This document shows, in pieces, positions 25,883 to 35,446 of a stretch of 64,000 nucleotides of DNA. The stretch is from an uncultured cyanobacterium (lineage in GTDB: Bacteria > Cyanobacteriota > Cyanobacteriia > Cyanobacteriales > Nostocaceae), in assembly GCA_903848645.1 (NCBI GenBank), contig CAINGU010000086.1, forward strand, positions 38,999 to 102,998. The letters run 5' to 3'. Every line of letters starts with the position of its first letter. Positions within the stretch are counted from its first letter, which is position 1. The translations under genes and the position numbers were made by a program. The notes beneath the pieces were generated by a model. That model was not told the origin of the DNA and ran no database searches. It worked only from the letters and a program-made list of their open reading frames with translations.

Positions 25883-26587
25883 ATGCCATTTATTTTTAAA
25901 TATTCTAGTATGCTTGTATCGCAGTCGGGAAATTACCCAATCACCAGCTTGAGTCCTATCGGTATTAGTGGCAGCTTAAGCAGCCCTAGTAATATTGTGC
26001 CGATGGTAGTAGAACAGTCTGGGATGGGAGAAAGGGCATTTGATATCTACTCCCGTTTACTGCGTGAGCGGATTATTTTTTTGGGAACGCCCATAGATGA
26101 TGTTGTAGCTAATTCCATAGTTGCCCAATTACTTTTCCTCGATTCTGAAGACGCGGAAAAGGATATTCAATTGTACATTAATTCTCCTGGTGGCTCTGTC
26201 TACGCAGGTATGGCAATCTATGATACAATTCAACAAATACGTCCCGATGTTGTAACTATCTGCTTTGGACTAGCCGCAAGCATGGGGGCTTTTTTATTAA
26301 CATCTGGAACTGCTGGAAAGCGGATGTCTTTACCTGACTCCCGGATTATGATTCACCAACCACTGGGTGGCGCTCAAGGACAGGCTATTGACATTGAAAT
26401 TCAAGCGCGAGAAATTCTTTACATTAAGGGTGAATTAAATCAGTTAATGTCAAAACATACTGGTCAACCCTTGGAAAGAGTTGAAGCTGATACCGAGCGC
26501 GACTTTTTTATGTCAGCAGAAGAGGCGAAGAATTACGGTTTGATCGATCAGGTCATTTCTAGACAAAATCTTCCCACAGCAGGGTAA
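25883..26587 (+). CDS. clpP: ATP-dependent Clp protease proteolytic subunit
   Basis: A 234-residue ClpP serine protease, which forms the degradation chamber used with ClpX. Catalytic Ser133 is in [11 protein letters not shown] and His158 in [11 protein letters not shown]; the acidic member lies in [13 protein letters not shown]. The first 45 residues are longer and less conserved than usual, so the true start may be the ATG at 25910 ([10 protein letters not shown]). It precedes clpX by 30 bp, so ClpX is its obvious partner. Cyanobacteria carry several ClpP/ClpR paralogues. Confidence 0.95.
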   Translation: MPFIFKYSSMLVSQSGNYPITSLSPIGISGSLSSPSNIVPMVVEQSGMGERAFDIYSRLLRERIIFLGTPIDDVVANSIVAQLLFLDSEDAEKDIQLYINSPGGSVYAGMAIYDTIQQIRPDVVTICFGLAASMGAFLLTSGTAGKRMSLPDSRIMIHQPLGGAQGQAIDIEIQAREILYIKGELNQLMSKHTGQPLERVEADTERDFFMSAEEAKNYGLIDQVISRQNLPTAG

Positions 26588-26617
26588 AACGTCATCATTC
26601 TGAAATAAGAGGCTGAT

Positions 26618-27961
26618 ATGTCCAAGTACGACTCCCATTTAAAATGTTCATTTTGTGGTAAGTCTCAAGAGCAGGTACGTAAATTAATCGCAGGTCCGGG
26701 AGTCTACATCTGCGATGAATGCGTTGATTTGTGTAATGAAATCCTCGATGAGGAGTTGTTGGATACGAATACAGCAGCAGCATCACAACCGGCTCAAAAG
26801 TCAGAACCAGCGGAAAAACGGCGGACTCGTTCGTCTAATCTCTCGTTTAATCAAATCCCGAAACCGAGAGAGATTAAAAATTATTTGGACGAACACGTGA
26901 TCGGCCAAGATGAAGCCAAAAAGGTGCTATCTGTGGCTGTTTACAATCACTACAAACGGCTGGCTATTCTTCAGTCTAAAGGTAGTGGCAAACCAGGGGC
27001 AGATGATGCTATAGAATTACAAAAGTCTAATATTTTACTTATTGGACCGACTGGTTGCGGTAAAACTCTATTAGCTCAAACTCTGGCGAAAATTCTGGAT
27101 GTCCCCTTTGCTGTAGCTGATGCTACAACCCTAACGGAAGCGGGGTATGTGGGGGAAGATGTGGAAAACATCTTGTTGCGACTGTTGCAAGTGGCTGATT
27201 TGGATGTGGAAGAGGCTCAACGGGGCATTATCTACATTGATGAAATTGATAAAATCGCCCGTAAGAGTGAAAATCCTTCTATTACTAGAGATGTTTCCGG
27301 GGAAGGGGTACAACAAGCTTTGCTGAAAATGTTGGAGGGGACTGTTGCTAATGTTCCACCTCAAGGCGGACGTAAGCACCCATATCAAGATTGTATCCAA
27401 ATTGATACGAGCAATATTTTGTTTGTCTGTGGTGGTGCTTTTGTCGGTTTGGAAAAGGTTGTAGATCAGAGAGTTGGTAAAAAGTCAATTGGCTTTGTGC
27501 AACCAGGAGATGTGCAAACTAAGGAAAAACGGGCTGCTGATACATTGCGTCATCTGCAACCGGATGATTTGGTGAAATTTGGCATGATTCCTGAGTTTAT
27601 TGGCCGGATTCCTATGGTGGCTGTGGTTGATCCTCTGGATGAAGACGCGCTGATGGCAATTCTGACTGAACCACGCAGTGCATTGGTGAAACAGTACCAA
27701 AAACTGCTAAATATGGATAATGTCCAGTTAGATTTTAAACCAGATGCTTTGAAAGCGATCGCTCAAGAGGCTTATCGCCGGAAAACTGGGGCGCGGGCTT
27801 TACGGGGTATTGTGGAAGAATTAATGCTGGATGTGATGTATGAGTTACCTTCTCGTAAGGATGTGACTCGCTGTACTATCACTAAGGAAATGGTGGAAAA
27901 ACGTTCTACGGCTGAACTGCTAGTACATCCTTCTTCTTTACCTAAACCAGAGTCGGCTTAA
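26618..27961 (+). CDS. clpX: ATP-dependent Clp protease ATP-binding subunit ClpX
   Basis: A 447-residue AAA+ unfoldase that feeds substrates to ClpP. The N-terminal zinc-binding domain has four Cys (CSFCGKS at 11-17 and CDECVDLC near 35). Walker A is GPTGCGKT (near 144), Walker B is [11 protein letters not shown] (near 208), the pore loop GYVG is in [10 protein letters not shown], and sensor 2 is [11 protein letters not shown]. Full length. A linker of charged residues ([14 protein letters not shown]) joins the two domains. Confidence 0.98.
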   Translation: MSKYDSHLKCSFCGKSQEQVRKLIAGPGVYICDECVDLCNEILDEELLDTNTAAASQPAQKSEPAEKRRTRSSNLSFNQIPKPREIKNYLDEHVIGQDEAKKVLSVAVYNHYKRLAILQSKGSGKPGADDAIELQKSNILLIGPTGCGKTLLAQTLAKILDVPFAVADATTLTEAGYVGEDVENILLRLLQVADLDVEEAQRGIIYIDEIDKIARKSENPSITRDVSGEGVQQALLKMLEGTVANVPPQGGRKHPYQDCIQIDTSNILFVCGGAFVGLEKVVDQRVGKKSIGFVQPGDVQTKEKRAADTLRHLQPDDLVKFGMIPEFIGRIPMVAVVDPLDEDALMAILTEPRSALVKQYQKLLNMDNVQLDFKPDALKAIAQEAYRRKTGARALRGIVEELMLDVMYELPSRKDVTRCTITKEMVEKRSTAELLVHPSSLPKPESA

Positions 27962-28010
27962 TTGTCAGTTGTCAGTTGTCAATTGTCAATTGTCAACTGT
28001 CAATTGTGAG
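27962..28010. repeat. short tandem repeat tract after clpX
   Basis: Tandem TTGTCAG/TTGTCAA units directly after the clpX stop. Same class as the other heptamer tracts in the window. Confidence 0.7.
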
Positions 28011-28026
28011 TTTTTAATTTTTAATT

Positions 28027-28869
28027 GTGACAATGAGCTATATAAATGTTCGGGGTGTTGATCATTATTACGAGTGGATAAAGAAACCATCAGATGTAAT
28101 TAAACCTGTGATGGTTTTTCTGCATGGTTGGGCTGGTTCAGCGAGATATTGGCAAAGTACGGCTGAGGCTTTATTAGATAATTTTGATTGTTTATTATAT
28201 GATTTACGTGGTTTTGGCCGTTCTCAATGTCAACCCCAAAATAACGGTAATTTAAGTTATGAATTAACAGAATATGCGGAAGATTTGGCGGTTTTATTAA
28301 ATGAGTTAAATCTTGATCGTGTTTATATTAATGCCCATTCTATGGGTGCTTCTATTGCTACTTTATTTTTCAACCGCTATCCCGAAAGAGTGGAAAAGGG
28401 GATTTTAACTTGTAGCGGGATTTTTGAATATGATGAAAAGGCTTTTTCTGCTTTTCATAAATTCGGTGGTTATGTAGTTAAATTCCGTCCGCAGTGGTTA
28501 AGTAAAATTCCCCTGGCTGATAAAATGTTTATGGCCAGATTTCTCCATAGTCCGATTCCCAAATCTGAAAGTCAGGCTTTTTTGGAGGATTTTGTTAATG
28601 CCAATTATGATGCTGCTTTAGGGACTATTTATACTTCTGTTAGTAAAGAACAAGCGGAAACAATGCCGGGAGAATTTGCGAAATTAACTATACCAACTTT
28701 GCTGATTGCGGGTGAATATGACATTATTATTCCGGCTGAATTGGGAAAAACAGCGGCGGCTTTAAGTGATAAAGTTGAATTAAATATTATTCCGAATACG
28801 GCACATTTTCCCATGTTAGAAGATCCAGAAACTTATTTAGGAAAGGTGCGAGAGTTTTTAAATAATTGA
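28027..28869 (+). CDS. alpha/beta hydrolase
   Basis: A 280-residue alpha/beta-fold hydrolase. The oxyanion segment is VFLHGWAGSARYW (30-42), the nucleophile elbow NAHSMGAS near 100, the acid AGEYDIIIPAELG near 232 and the catalytic His in NTAHFPMLEDPETY near 259. It could be an esterase, lipase or haloperoxidase-like enzyme; the substrate is not evident. It starts 65 bp after clpX but is unrelated in function. Confidence 0.9.
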   Translation: MTMSYINVRGVDHYYEWIKKPSDVIKPVMVFLHGWAGSARYWQSTAEALLDNFDCLLYDLRGFGRSQCQPQNNGNLSYELTEYAEDLAVLLNELNLDRVYINAHSMGASIATLFFNRYPERVEKGILTCSGIFEYDEKAFSAFHKFGGYVVKFRPQWLSKIPLADKMFMARFLHSPIPKSESQAFLEDFVNANYDAALGTIYTSVSKEQAETMPGEFAKLTIPTLLIAGEYDIIIPAELGKTAAALSDKVELNIIPNTAHFPMLEDPETYLGKVREFLNN

Positions 28870-28897
28870 TTTAGTGATCAGGGGACTAGAGAACTTA

Positions 28898-29070
28898 GAG
28901 GGTGTTTGAAAAGTCTAAATTCATACTAGCCCTGGCGATTAGGAATCGCGGCTACACAGACAAAACCCACCTTCGTGGGTTAAAAAGCTTAATTTTTCGC
29001 TAGTCCACGCAGGTGGACTTGGTTTGTGTAGTAGCGAATTATATTCGCCCAAAACTTCTCAAACATCCTC
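28898..29070. mobile_element. MITE-like element, about 173 bp
   Basis: Ends are imperfect inverted repeats: GAGGGTGTTTGAAAAGT at the left and, on the other strand, GAGGATGTTTGAGAAGT at the right (15 of 17 match). TTA flanks both ends (28895-28897 and 29071-29073), a likely 3-bp target duplication. Inside are two perfect hairpins (28964-28981, AACCCAC/GTGGGTT; 29002-29019, AGTCCAC/GTGGACT) in a larger imperfect palindrome. No transposase is encoded, so it would need a partner element in trans, perhaps of the IS5 type judging by the target. Confidence 0.7.
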
Positions 29071-29158
29071 TTAAACCCATCCTATAGAGAGATGATCTAT
29101 CGCAGAATTTGAAATAAATTAGTAAACACATCAATTCTGAATTAATCTCAATTAAATT

Positions 29159-30409
29159 GTGATTAAAAAGAGATTATTTAACTTTTTAGGATTGGTAATA
29201 ACCATAGCGATTACTATTATTAGTTTTCACAATTTTCTATTACCAAAACCACCTTTACCCATCACCATAAAACTCAGTGGTTGGACAGGTAATCCCCTAG
29301 AACAAAAACTTTTAAAACAGGTAATCCAAGACTTTGAAAAGCAGCATCCACAGATAAAAGTCAAATATGAAGCGATTACCGATCAATATATGGATGTGAT
29401 TAAAACTCGCTTAGTAGGAGAAGCCGCACCAGATGTCTTTTATCTCGACGCACTAGAAGCCCCTTTTTTCATGGTTCAAAATGTCCTAGAACCCCTTGAT
29501 AAATACATTAACCCCAAATTTGACCTCACAGACATAGAACCGAATTTACTCAACAATTTTAAATACCAGAATCATATTTATGGTTTGCCTAAAGACTATT
29601 CTACCCTAGCCCTATTTTATAACAAAAAAGCATTTAATCAAATTGGTTTAACTAATCCCCCCACTACCTGGGAACAACTTCGCACCTATTCAAAACAATT
29701 AACAGGCAAACTGAATAAATATGGCTTTGGAGAAATTCCCGAATTAGCGCGTCAGGCATACAAAATTACTGCTTTCGGAGGAGAAATTATTGATAAAAAT
29801 GGTTATGCTACCTTTGCCAATGATCCAGGTTTGCAAGGTTTAGAATTAGTAATTAACCAATATCAAAAAGATCGATCTTCTGCCCAAAAATCTGATGTCG
29901 GTACAAATTCCGGGAGTGAAATGTTTGGACAAAATAAAGTAGCAATGGTGATTGAGGGTAATTGGGCAATTCCCTATCTCCAAGAAACCTTTCCCAAACT
30001 AGAATTTGCGACAGCAGAAATACCGAAAATTAATAATCAGAAATCTACAATGGTTTTTACTGTTGCTTATGTCATGAATAAACAAGCACCTCATAAAAAT
30101 GAAGCTTGGAAACTCATTTCCTATCTCACAAGTAAAGAAGGCATGAAAAAATGGACAAGTAAAGGATTTGCATTACCAGCCCGTAAATCAGTGGCACAGC
30201 AGTTAGGTTATGATCAAGATCCTCTGAGATCATCATTAGTAGCAGGAGTTGATTATGCTACACCCTGGCAATTAGGTAAATATCCTGCGGCAATTATCAA
30301 CAATTTTGATAATCAATTTATTAGTGTTTTGCTAGGACAACAACCATTAAAACAGGCAATGTTAAAGGCACAAACCGCAGCAAACCAGCAAATTCAGGCA
30401 GATATGTAG
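29159..30409 (+). CDS. ABC transporter substrate-binding protein, sugar type
   Basis: A 416-residue family 1 extracellular solute-binding protein. It starts with GTG and an uncleaved-looking hydrophobic N-terminus (LFNFLGLVITIAITIISF); no lipobox Cys is present, so it may stay anchored by this helix. Typical segments: VIQDFEKQHPQIKVKYEA, YGLPKDYSTLALFYNKKAF and VAMVIEGNWAIPYLQ. Its stop overlaps the GTG start of the first permease by one base. The family binds malto-oligosaccharides, glucosides or glycerol phosphate; the ligand cannot be told here. Confidence 0.92.
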   Translation: MIKKRLFNFLGLVITIAITIISFHNFLLPKPPLPITIKLSGWTGNPLEQKLLKQVIQDFEKQHPQIKVKYEAITDQYMDVIKTRLVGEAAPDVFYLDALEAPFFMVQNVLEPLDKYINPKFDLTDIEPNLLNNFKYQNHIYGLPKDYSTLALFYNKKAFNQIGLTNPPTTWEQLRTYSKQLTGKLNKYGFGEIPELARQAYKITAFGGEIIDKNGYATFANDPGLQGLELVINQYQKDRSSAQKSDVGTNSGSEMFGQNKVAMVIEGNWAIPYLQETFPKLEFATAEIPKINNQKSTMVFTVAYVMNKQAPHKNEAWKLISYLTSKEGMKKWTSKGFALPARKSVAQQLGYDQDPLRSSLVAGVDYATPWQLGKYPAAIINNFDNQFISVLLGQQPLKQAMLKAQTAANQQIQADM

Positions 30410-31296
30410 TGTTTACCATCAACAGGCAGATTAGAGAAAATTTTACAGCTTATTTATTCATAACTCCCACTATTTTAGTTTTAGGCACATTTGTAATTTT
30501 GCCTATTCTCTATGCTGTATTTCTTTCCTTACACAAAGTACAAATGTTGGGAGGTATTGATTACCGTTTTTTCGGTTGGGGTAATTTCCAGCGATTGCTA
30601 ACAGATGAAAGAGTGGGAATTGCTTTGAAAAATACCGCCGAATATGTGGCTATTGTTGTTCCCACCCAAACTATATTGGCTTTAGGTTTAGCGGTGACAC
30701 TCAATTCTGGCATTCGCGGGAAAAATTTGTGGCGGATTCTTTACTTTTTACCAACCGTTACATCTTCAGCGGTGTTGACACTAATTTTTATGTGGATTTA
30801 TAACACAAATGGACTATTAAATAATTTTTTGGCTTTGCTAAAACTGCCTATTTATAATTGGTTGGGAGATCCATCTGTTGCCCTGAAAGGGATTATGATC
30901 ATGAATATTTGGTCAACAGCACCATTTTTTATGGTGATTTATTTAGCGGCTTTACAGGATATTTCTCAAACTCTTTATGAAGCCGCAGAACTTGATGGGG
31001 CTAATAGTTGGCAACAGTTTCTTTATATTACTTTGCCTTTATTGCAACCTGTGACTTTCTTTGTCATGGCTATGGGGATAATTGGGACTTTTCAATTATT
31101 TGATCAGTCTTATATATTTTCTGGGGGAACTGGTGGACCAAATAACGCTACTCTCACTTTAGTTTTGCTAATTTATCAAACTGTATTTCGGAATTTACAA
31201 ATGGGATATGGTGCAGCAATTGCCTTTTTACTAGCATCTGTAATTATTATCCTCACATTAATTCAGAGGCAATTGTTTGGAGGTTATAAAATTTGA
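30409..31296 (+). CDS. ABC transporter permease, MalF-like
   Basis: A 295-residue inner-membrane permease with six helices. The EAA loop that contacts the ATPase is EAAELDGANSWQQFLYITLP (near 191-210). It starts with GTG, overlapping the binding-protein gene by one base, and overlaps the next permease by four, so the three genes are translationally coupled. Confidence 0.93.
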   Translation: MFTINRQIRENFTAYLFITPTILVLGTFVILPILYAVFLSLHKVQMLGGIDYRFFGWGNFQRLLTDERVGIALKNTAEYVAIVVPTQTILALGLAVTLNSGIRGKNLWRILYFLPTVTSSAVLTLIFMWIYNTNGLLNNFLALLKLPIYNWLGDPSVALKGIMIMNIWSTAPFFMVIYLAALQDISQTLYEAAELDGANSWQQFLYITLPLLQPVTFFVMAMGIIGTFQLFDQSYIFSGGTGGPNNATLTLVLLIYQTVFRNLQMGYGAAIAFLLASVIIILTLIQRQLFGGYKI

Positions 31297-32129
31297 ATAA
31301 AATCTTTTATATTTCCTGCTTCAAAGTTCTTTTATATATCCTCCTCACCGTTTATGGAATTATTACCGTAATTCCTTTTCTCTGGGCATTTTCCGCATCA
31401 TTTAAGCCTCTATCAGAGATTATTAATGGTGAGTTTAATTTCATCCCTAAACATTTTACCCTCGATAATTACAAACAAATATTTCTGCAAGAACCTCTAT
31501 TTTGGCGGTGGTTATTTAATAGTGTAATTATTGGCGTTACTGTGACAATTTTGAATTTGTTATTTAACTCAATGGCAGGTTATGCCCTCGCAAGATTGCA
31601 TTTTCGGGGTAAACAGTTTTGGTTTTTCCTGATTTTGGCAGTGTTAGTAGTGCCGGCGCAAATTACCCTGATTCCCACATTTTTAATTTTAAAAGCCATC
31701 GGTTGGCTAAATTCATACCCAGGGATGATTGTTCCGAGTATGGTTAATGCTACTTTTATTTTTATGATGCGGCAGTTTTTTGTCAATTTCCCTAGAGAAT
31801 TAGAAGAGGCTGGGCAATTGGATGGTTTAAATACCTGGGGAATTTTTCGGTATATAGTTTTACCTTTAGCTAAACCAGCATTAGCGGCACAGGCGATTTT
31901 TGTATTTATGGGTAGTTGGAATAATTTTTTACTCCCTGTAGTGATTCTCTTTGACCCAGAAATGTTTACTTTACCTTTGGGACTAAATACATTTAAAGGT
32001 CAATATATCAGCTATTGGAACTACATTATGGCGGCTTCAATGGTGTTTACTCTGCCAGGTTTAGCTATTTATGCTTTCTTTAACCGCTACTTCATTCGAG
32101 GTGTTACCTTTACAGGTGGTAAAGGTTGA
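31293..32129 (+). CDS. ABC transporter permease, MalG-like
   Basis: A 278-residue permease with six helices and the EAA loop ELEEAGQLDGLNTWGIFRYI (near 168-187). It starts with TTG at 31293, overlapping the upstream stop (TTGA). With the MalF-like partner it forms the transport channel. No ATP-binding subunit follows: the next gene is on the opposite strand, so the importer must borrow a shared ATPase (MsmK/UgpC type) encoded elsewhere. Confidence 0.93.
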   Translation: MNKIFYISCFKVLLYILLTVYGIITVIPFLWAFSASFKPLSEIINGEFNFIPKHFTLDNYKQIFLQEPLFWRWLFNSVIIGVTVTILNLLFNSMAGYALARLHFRGKQFWFFLILAVLVVPAQITLIPTFLILKAIGWLNSYPGMIVPSMVNATFIFMMRQFFVNFPRELEEAGQLDGLNTWGIFRYIVLPLAKPALAAQAIFVFMGSWNNFLLPVVILFDPEMFTLPLGLNTFKGQYISYWNYIMAASMVFTLPGLAIYAFFNRYFIRGVTFTGGKG

Positions 32130-32190
32130 AAATAAAAACCCTTGATTTTTCAAGGGTGCTTAATTCTTAGTCGGTGACTTGTGCCTCCTC

Positions 32191-33177
32191 TCAAATTAAA
32201 CCCAGTTCCCGTTTGAGTAAACTAATTGATTGAGTGCCGATATAGTTTTCACAGCGAATGAGTTTGGGCGGACGAATTAGGTCTTCTAAGACTGTTTGCA
32301 TGGCTGCTTGTGTTGTGGAATAGCTGACTTGATCAGTACAAAAGATGATTTCTGAACGTTTGACGATGGCGTGTAGTTTATAAGCATCCTTGGGCTGGGC
32401 AGTCATCACTAATAATTCATCCCCTCGTAAACCGTGGAGAATGACTTCTGTGGCACGGAGAATACCGGAACTGAGGCTAACTATACCTATACAACTAGAT
32501 TTGGGTAAGCCTTTAACTACAGTCATTTCCTTGCCATAGTCGTGAATATCTAGGGGAATGACACGGACTGCTTTTGGGGCAGCGATCGCTTCTACTTCTC
32601 CGATAAAATAACGACTGGTGACTAATGTGGCTGAGGTGGTTTGGTCGAGTACCGCTATGAGTTCTTCCATTGCTACCAGTTGGACGGGGATTTGCAGGGA
32701 TTCTTCCAATTCATCAATCATTAATTCCCCAGCCCCAATATCTTGAGATGGTGTTACTACTAACACTCTGGCACTACAACGCAAACGCCAGTCAACTTCT
32801 GCTAAAAATAGTTCTCTGGCTTGATTGAGGGAACAACCTTGACCAAGTAACTCATCTAGGGCTTGTTGCACTACCTTATAAGCCTCAGGATGTTGTTTCA
32901 GCATGGGGGATTGGGACTTACTTCCGCCCTCATGTCCTTGGGCGCGGACATAGATTCCTGAACCTGCTTGACTTTCAACAAATCCTTCTTCTTCCAACTG
33001 ACGGTAAACTTTGCTGATGGTATTGCGATGTAATCCCGTTTGCATTGCTAAAGCCCTGGTGCTGGGCAATTTATATGCAGGTGAATATTGCCCAGAGGCG
33101 ATCGCAAATCGGATTTGATTAAACAGTTGGTTAGATGCGGGAATTTCACTATCTGGTTGAATACGGAATTGAATCAT
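32191..33177 (-). CDS. GntR-family transcriptional regulator
   Basis: Start chosen at ATG 33177 (MIQFRIQPDSEIPASNQLFN); a TTG ten codons upstream is the alternative. The first 75 residues are a GntR winged helix: SGQYSPAYKLPSTRALAMQT, then GLHRNTISKVYRQLEEEGFV and the wing SQAGSGIYV. The C-terminal 240 residues are not an aminotransferase (MocR) domain and match no ligand domain that I can name; it includes VVQQALDELLGQGCSLNQAR. It converges on the sugar ABC permease gene, so control of that operon is possible but unproven. Confidence 0.88.
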   Translation of the reverse strand: MIQFRIQPDSEIPASNQLFNQIRFAIASGQYSPAYKLPSTRALAMQTGLHRNTISKVYRQLEEEGFVESQAGSGIYVRAQGHEGGSKSQSPMLKQHPEAYKVVQQALDELLGQGCSLNQARELFLAEVDWRLRCSARVLVVTPSQDIGAGELMIDELEESLQIPVQLVAMEELIAVLDQTTSATLVTSRYFIGEVEAIAAPKAVRVIPLDIHDYGKEMTVVKGLPKSSCIGIVSLSSGILRATEVILHGLRGDELLVMTAQPKDAYKLHAIVKRSEIIFCTDQVSYSTTQAAMQTVLEDLIRPPKLIRCENYIGTQSISLLKRELGLI

Positions 33178-33357
33178 TACCAATTCTGCTCCATAAGACT
33201 TATCCAAATCGCCATAAGTTACCTGTTAAATATATGATTAATGGGTTAGTTTGCTCTTTTGAAATATTACTTTGGTAATTGGTAATTGTTAATTGGTGAT
33301 AGGTATAACTATTATTAACTCTTTCCTTTCCCCTTTTCCCTGACTACCAAATTGATT

Positions 33358-34098
33358 ATGACAGAGCCAACAATACATACTACAACAGTGCAAATTTCCC
33401 AAGATAATTTGCCAATCGCCGCTTATTTGGCCAAACCAACAGCAGCCGGTTCTTACCCAGGAATTGTCGTTTTACAGGAGATTTTTGGGGTTAACGTGCA
33501 TATTCGGGATGTCACAGAACGGATTGCTAAACTGGGTTATGTAGCGATCGCTCCAGCACTGTTTCAGCGTCAAGCCCCTGGATTTGAAGCTGATTATACT
33601 CCCAAAGATGTAGAAATAGGCAGAAACTACGCCGCAGAAACTACAGCATCAGAACTTTTAAGCGATATTCAAGCAGCTATTAACTACCTGAAAACTTTGC
33701 CCGAAGTCAAACCAGATGGATTTGGCTGTATTGGCTTTTGTTTTGGTGGTCACGTGGCCTATCTAGCTGCTACTTTACCAGATATTCAAGCCACTGCGTC
33801 TTTTTACGGTGCGGGGATTACTAGCCGCACTCCTGGCGGTGGAAAACCCACTATTACCCGGACATCAGAGATTAAAGGCACTATTTACGCCTTTTTTGGC
33901 CAGGAAGATCCGAGTATTCCTCCCGCACAGATAGACCAGATTGCTGGCGAATTTGCAAAATATAACATTTCTCATCGTCTATTTCGCTACGATGGATCTG
34001 ATCATGGATTTTTCTGTGACCGTCGTGCCAGTTATAATCATAAGGCTGCGGCGGATGCTTGGAAGCAAGTTCAAAAACTTTTTAGTCAACTGGCCTAA
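33358..34098 (+). CDS. dienelactone hydrolase family protein
   Basis: A 246-residue alpha/beta hydrolase from ATG 33358. The nucleophile is Cys in GCIGFCFGGHVAYLA (near 122), the acid lies in FGQEDPSIPP and the His in DGSDHGFFCD near 223, the Cys-Asp-His triad of dienelactone hydrolases. VVLQEIFGVN near 38 supplies the oxyanion side. The family opens lactone rings of catechol breakdown, but most cyanobacterial members have no known substrate. No pathway genes lie nearby. Confidence 0.92.
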   Translation: MTEPTIHTTTVQISQDNLPIAAYLAKPTAAGSYPGIVVLQEIFGVNVHIRDVTERIAKLGYVAIAPALFQRQAPGFEADYTPKDVEIGRNYAAETTASELLSDIQAAINYLKTLPEVKPDGFGCIGFCFGGHVAYLAATLPDIQATASFYGAGITSRTPGGGKPTITRTSEIKGTIYAFFGQEDPSIPPAQIDQIAGEFAKYNISHRLFRYDGSDHGFFCDRRASYNHKAAADAWKQVQKLFSQLA

Positions 34099-34178
34099 GA
34101 ATCTCCACCGTCTGGAGTCAGTAATTAGTGAAAAACAACTGCTGACTCCGGAAAAATAACAATTTATCCTCAAAAGTC

Positions 34179-35081
34179 ATGAATTCCGAATCTAAACTTT
34201 CTCAAACAGCCAATTCGTCTTTTTCAATGGACGATTTTGCCAAAGCACTGGAAAAACACGATTACCAATTTCAAAAGGGACAAGTTGTCCGTGGTAAAAT
34301 ATTCCAAGTTGACCATGATGGCGCTTATGTTGATATTGGTGGTAAATCGTCTGCGTTTCTTCCCCAAGATGAGGCTTCTTTGAGAGCAGTAACTGATTTA
34401 TCGGAGATATTGCCGATGGATGAGGAACTAGAGTTTTTAATTATTCGGGATCAAGATGCTGAAGGTCAAGTTACCATTTCCCGCAAGCAATTGGAAATGC
34501 GACAAATCTGGGAAAAACTGTCAGAAATACAAGAGAATTCCCAAACTGTTCAAGTGCGGGTAACTGGTGTTAATAAAGGTGGTGTGACTGTTGATCTTCT
34601 CGGTTTACGGGGTTTTATTCCGCGATCGCACCTGTCTGAACGTGATAACCTAGATGCACTCAAAGGTCAAAATCTCACTGTTGGCTTTTTAGAAATTAAT
34701 CGTGATACCAATAAACTCGTTCTTTCTCAACGTTTAGCGGCTCGTTCTAGCAACTTCAGCTTATTACAAATAGGTCAATTGATAGAAGGAAAAATCACAG
34801 GTATTAAACCTTTTGGTGTATTTGTAGATTTCAATGGTGTCAGCGCCTTACTACACATTAAACAAGTTAGCCAAAAATTCATTGAATCTTTGGAAAAAGT
34901 CTTTCAAATCGGTCAAACCATTAAGGCTGTAATTATTGATTTAGATGAAGGTAAAGGCCGAGTTGCTATTTCTACCAGAGTTTTGGAAAACTTCCCTGGT
35001 GAAGTTGTGGAAAACTTTGCAGAAGTAATGAGTTCAGCCGAATCTCGTGCTAATCGTGCGGCTAATAAAACTGCTGAATAG
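34179..35081 (+). CDS. ribosomal protein S1 homologue with three S1 domains
   Basis: A 300-residue RNA-binding protein with three S1 domains at about 36-105 (GQVVRGKIFQVDHDGAYVDI), 123-185 (VQVRVTGVNKGGVTVDLLG) and 199-270 (GQLIEGKITGIKPFGVFVDF). E. coli S1 has six; cyanobacteria typically have two short S1 paralogues, and this resembles the second. It probably binds mRNA leaders at the 30S subunit. A strong terminator follows its stop. Confidence 0.9.
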   Translation: MNSESKLSQTANSSFSMDDFAKALEKHDYQFQKGQVVRGKIFQVDHDGAYVDIGGKSSAFLPQDEASLRAVTDLSEILPMDEELEFLIIRDQDAEGQVTISRKQLEMRQIWEKLSEIQENSQTVQVRVTGVNKGGVTVDLLGLRGFIPRSHLSERDNLDALKGQNLTVGFLEINRDTNKLVLSQRLAARSSNFSLLQIGQLIEGKITGIKPFGVFVDFNGVSALLHIKQVSQKFIESLEKVFQIGQTIKAVIIDLDEGKGRVAISTRVLENFPGEVVENFAEVMSSAESRANRAANKTAE

Positions 35082-35101
35082 GTGATTAAATCACCTTTTA
35101 T

Positions 35102-35156
35102 GGCGTTGCTTGCATAATTAATAGATGAATTATATTCAGCAACGCCCCTTTTATTT
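35102..35156 (+). terminator. rho-independent terminator of the S1 gene
   Basis: GGCGTTGCT (35102-35110) and AGCAACGCC (35138-35146) form a perfect 9-bp stem with a 27-nt loop, followed by CCTTTTATTT. It lies 20 bp after the S1 homologue stop. Confidence 0.75.
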
Positions 35157-35160
35157 AATT

Positions 35161-35196
35161 TTAAAACCCCCAAGTAATATCCCTACCTGGGGGTGG
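35161..35196 (-). terminator. terminator of the minus-strand tRNA-like transcript
   Basis: On the minus strand, ACCCCCAGGTA pairs with TACTTGGGGGT (one mismatched position) and is followed by TTTAAAATT. It lies about 85 nt after the last tRNA-like half, so a transcript carrying both tRNA-like units would end here. Confidence 0.6.
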
Positions 35197-35281
35197 TAAC
35201 TGAAAGTTATCAAGCTTCAGTGTTGTGTTTCACGATTTCTACCTAATTAATTTCCGGTTTCTGTAAATTTATTCTTTAAGT

Positions 35282-35354
35282 CGTGGTGTTTTACCGCTAA
35301 ACTACCGGGGAATGAATTAAAAATCCCCGAACGGGATTTGAACCCGTGTCCCAC
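35282..35354 (-). tRNA. tRNA-like unit 2 with permuted halves (3' half before 5' half)
   Basis: Read on the minus strand: the 3' half (35354-35323) has a T-arm ACGGG-TTCAAAT-CCCGT and acceptor strand TCGGGGA plus one base; after 11 nt (35322-35312) the 5' half (35311-35282) has acceptor strand TCCCCGG, then TA, a D-arm GTTT...AAAC with GCGGTAA loop, and CCACG. The acceptor strands pair over seven positions (one G-U) and CCAC pairs with GTGG. The variable loop is short and no canonical anticodon loop with U33 can be built, so no amino-acid identity is assigned. It is either a permuted gene or a degenerate remnant. Confidence 0.5.
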
Positions 35355-35446
35355 TGACATTAATCTACAGAGGTTGATGTAGAAGGTGAATTTTTAAATT
35401 TAGCTTGGAGCAATAGCTTAAATCTAAATTTGATACTAACTGTGTC
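35355..35446 (-). other. 92-nt linker between the two tRNA-like units
   Basis: On the minus strand its edges can pair: CTGACA (35448-35443) with TGTCAG (35359-35354). An 8-bp hairpin AAATTTAG/CTAAATTT (35396-35403 and 35424-35431) sits in the middle. It is too short for a group I or group II intron. Confidence 0.4.
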
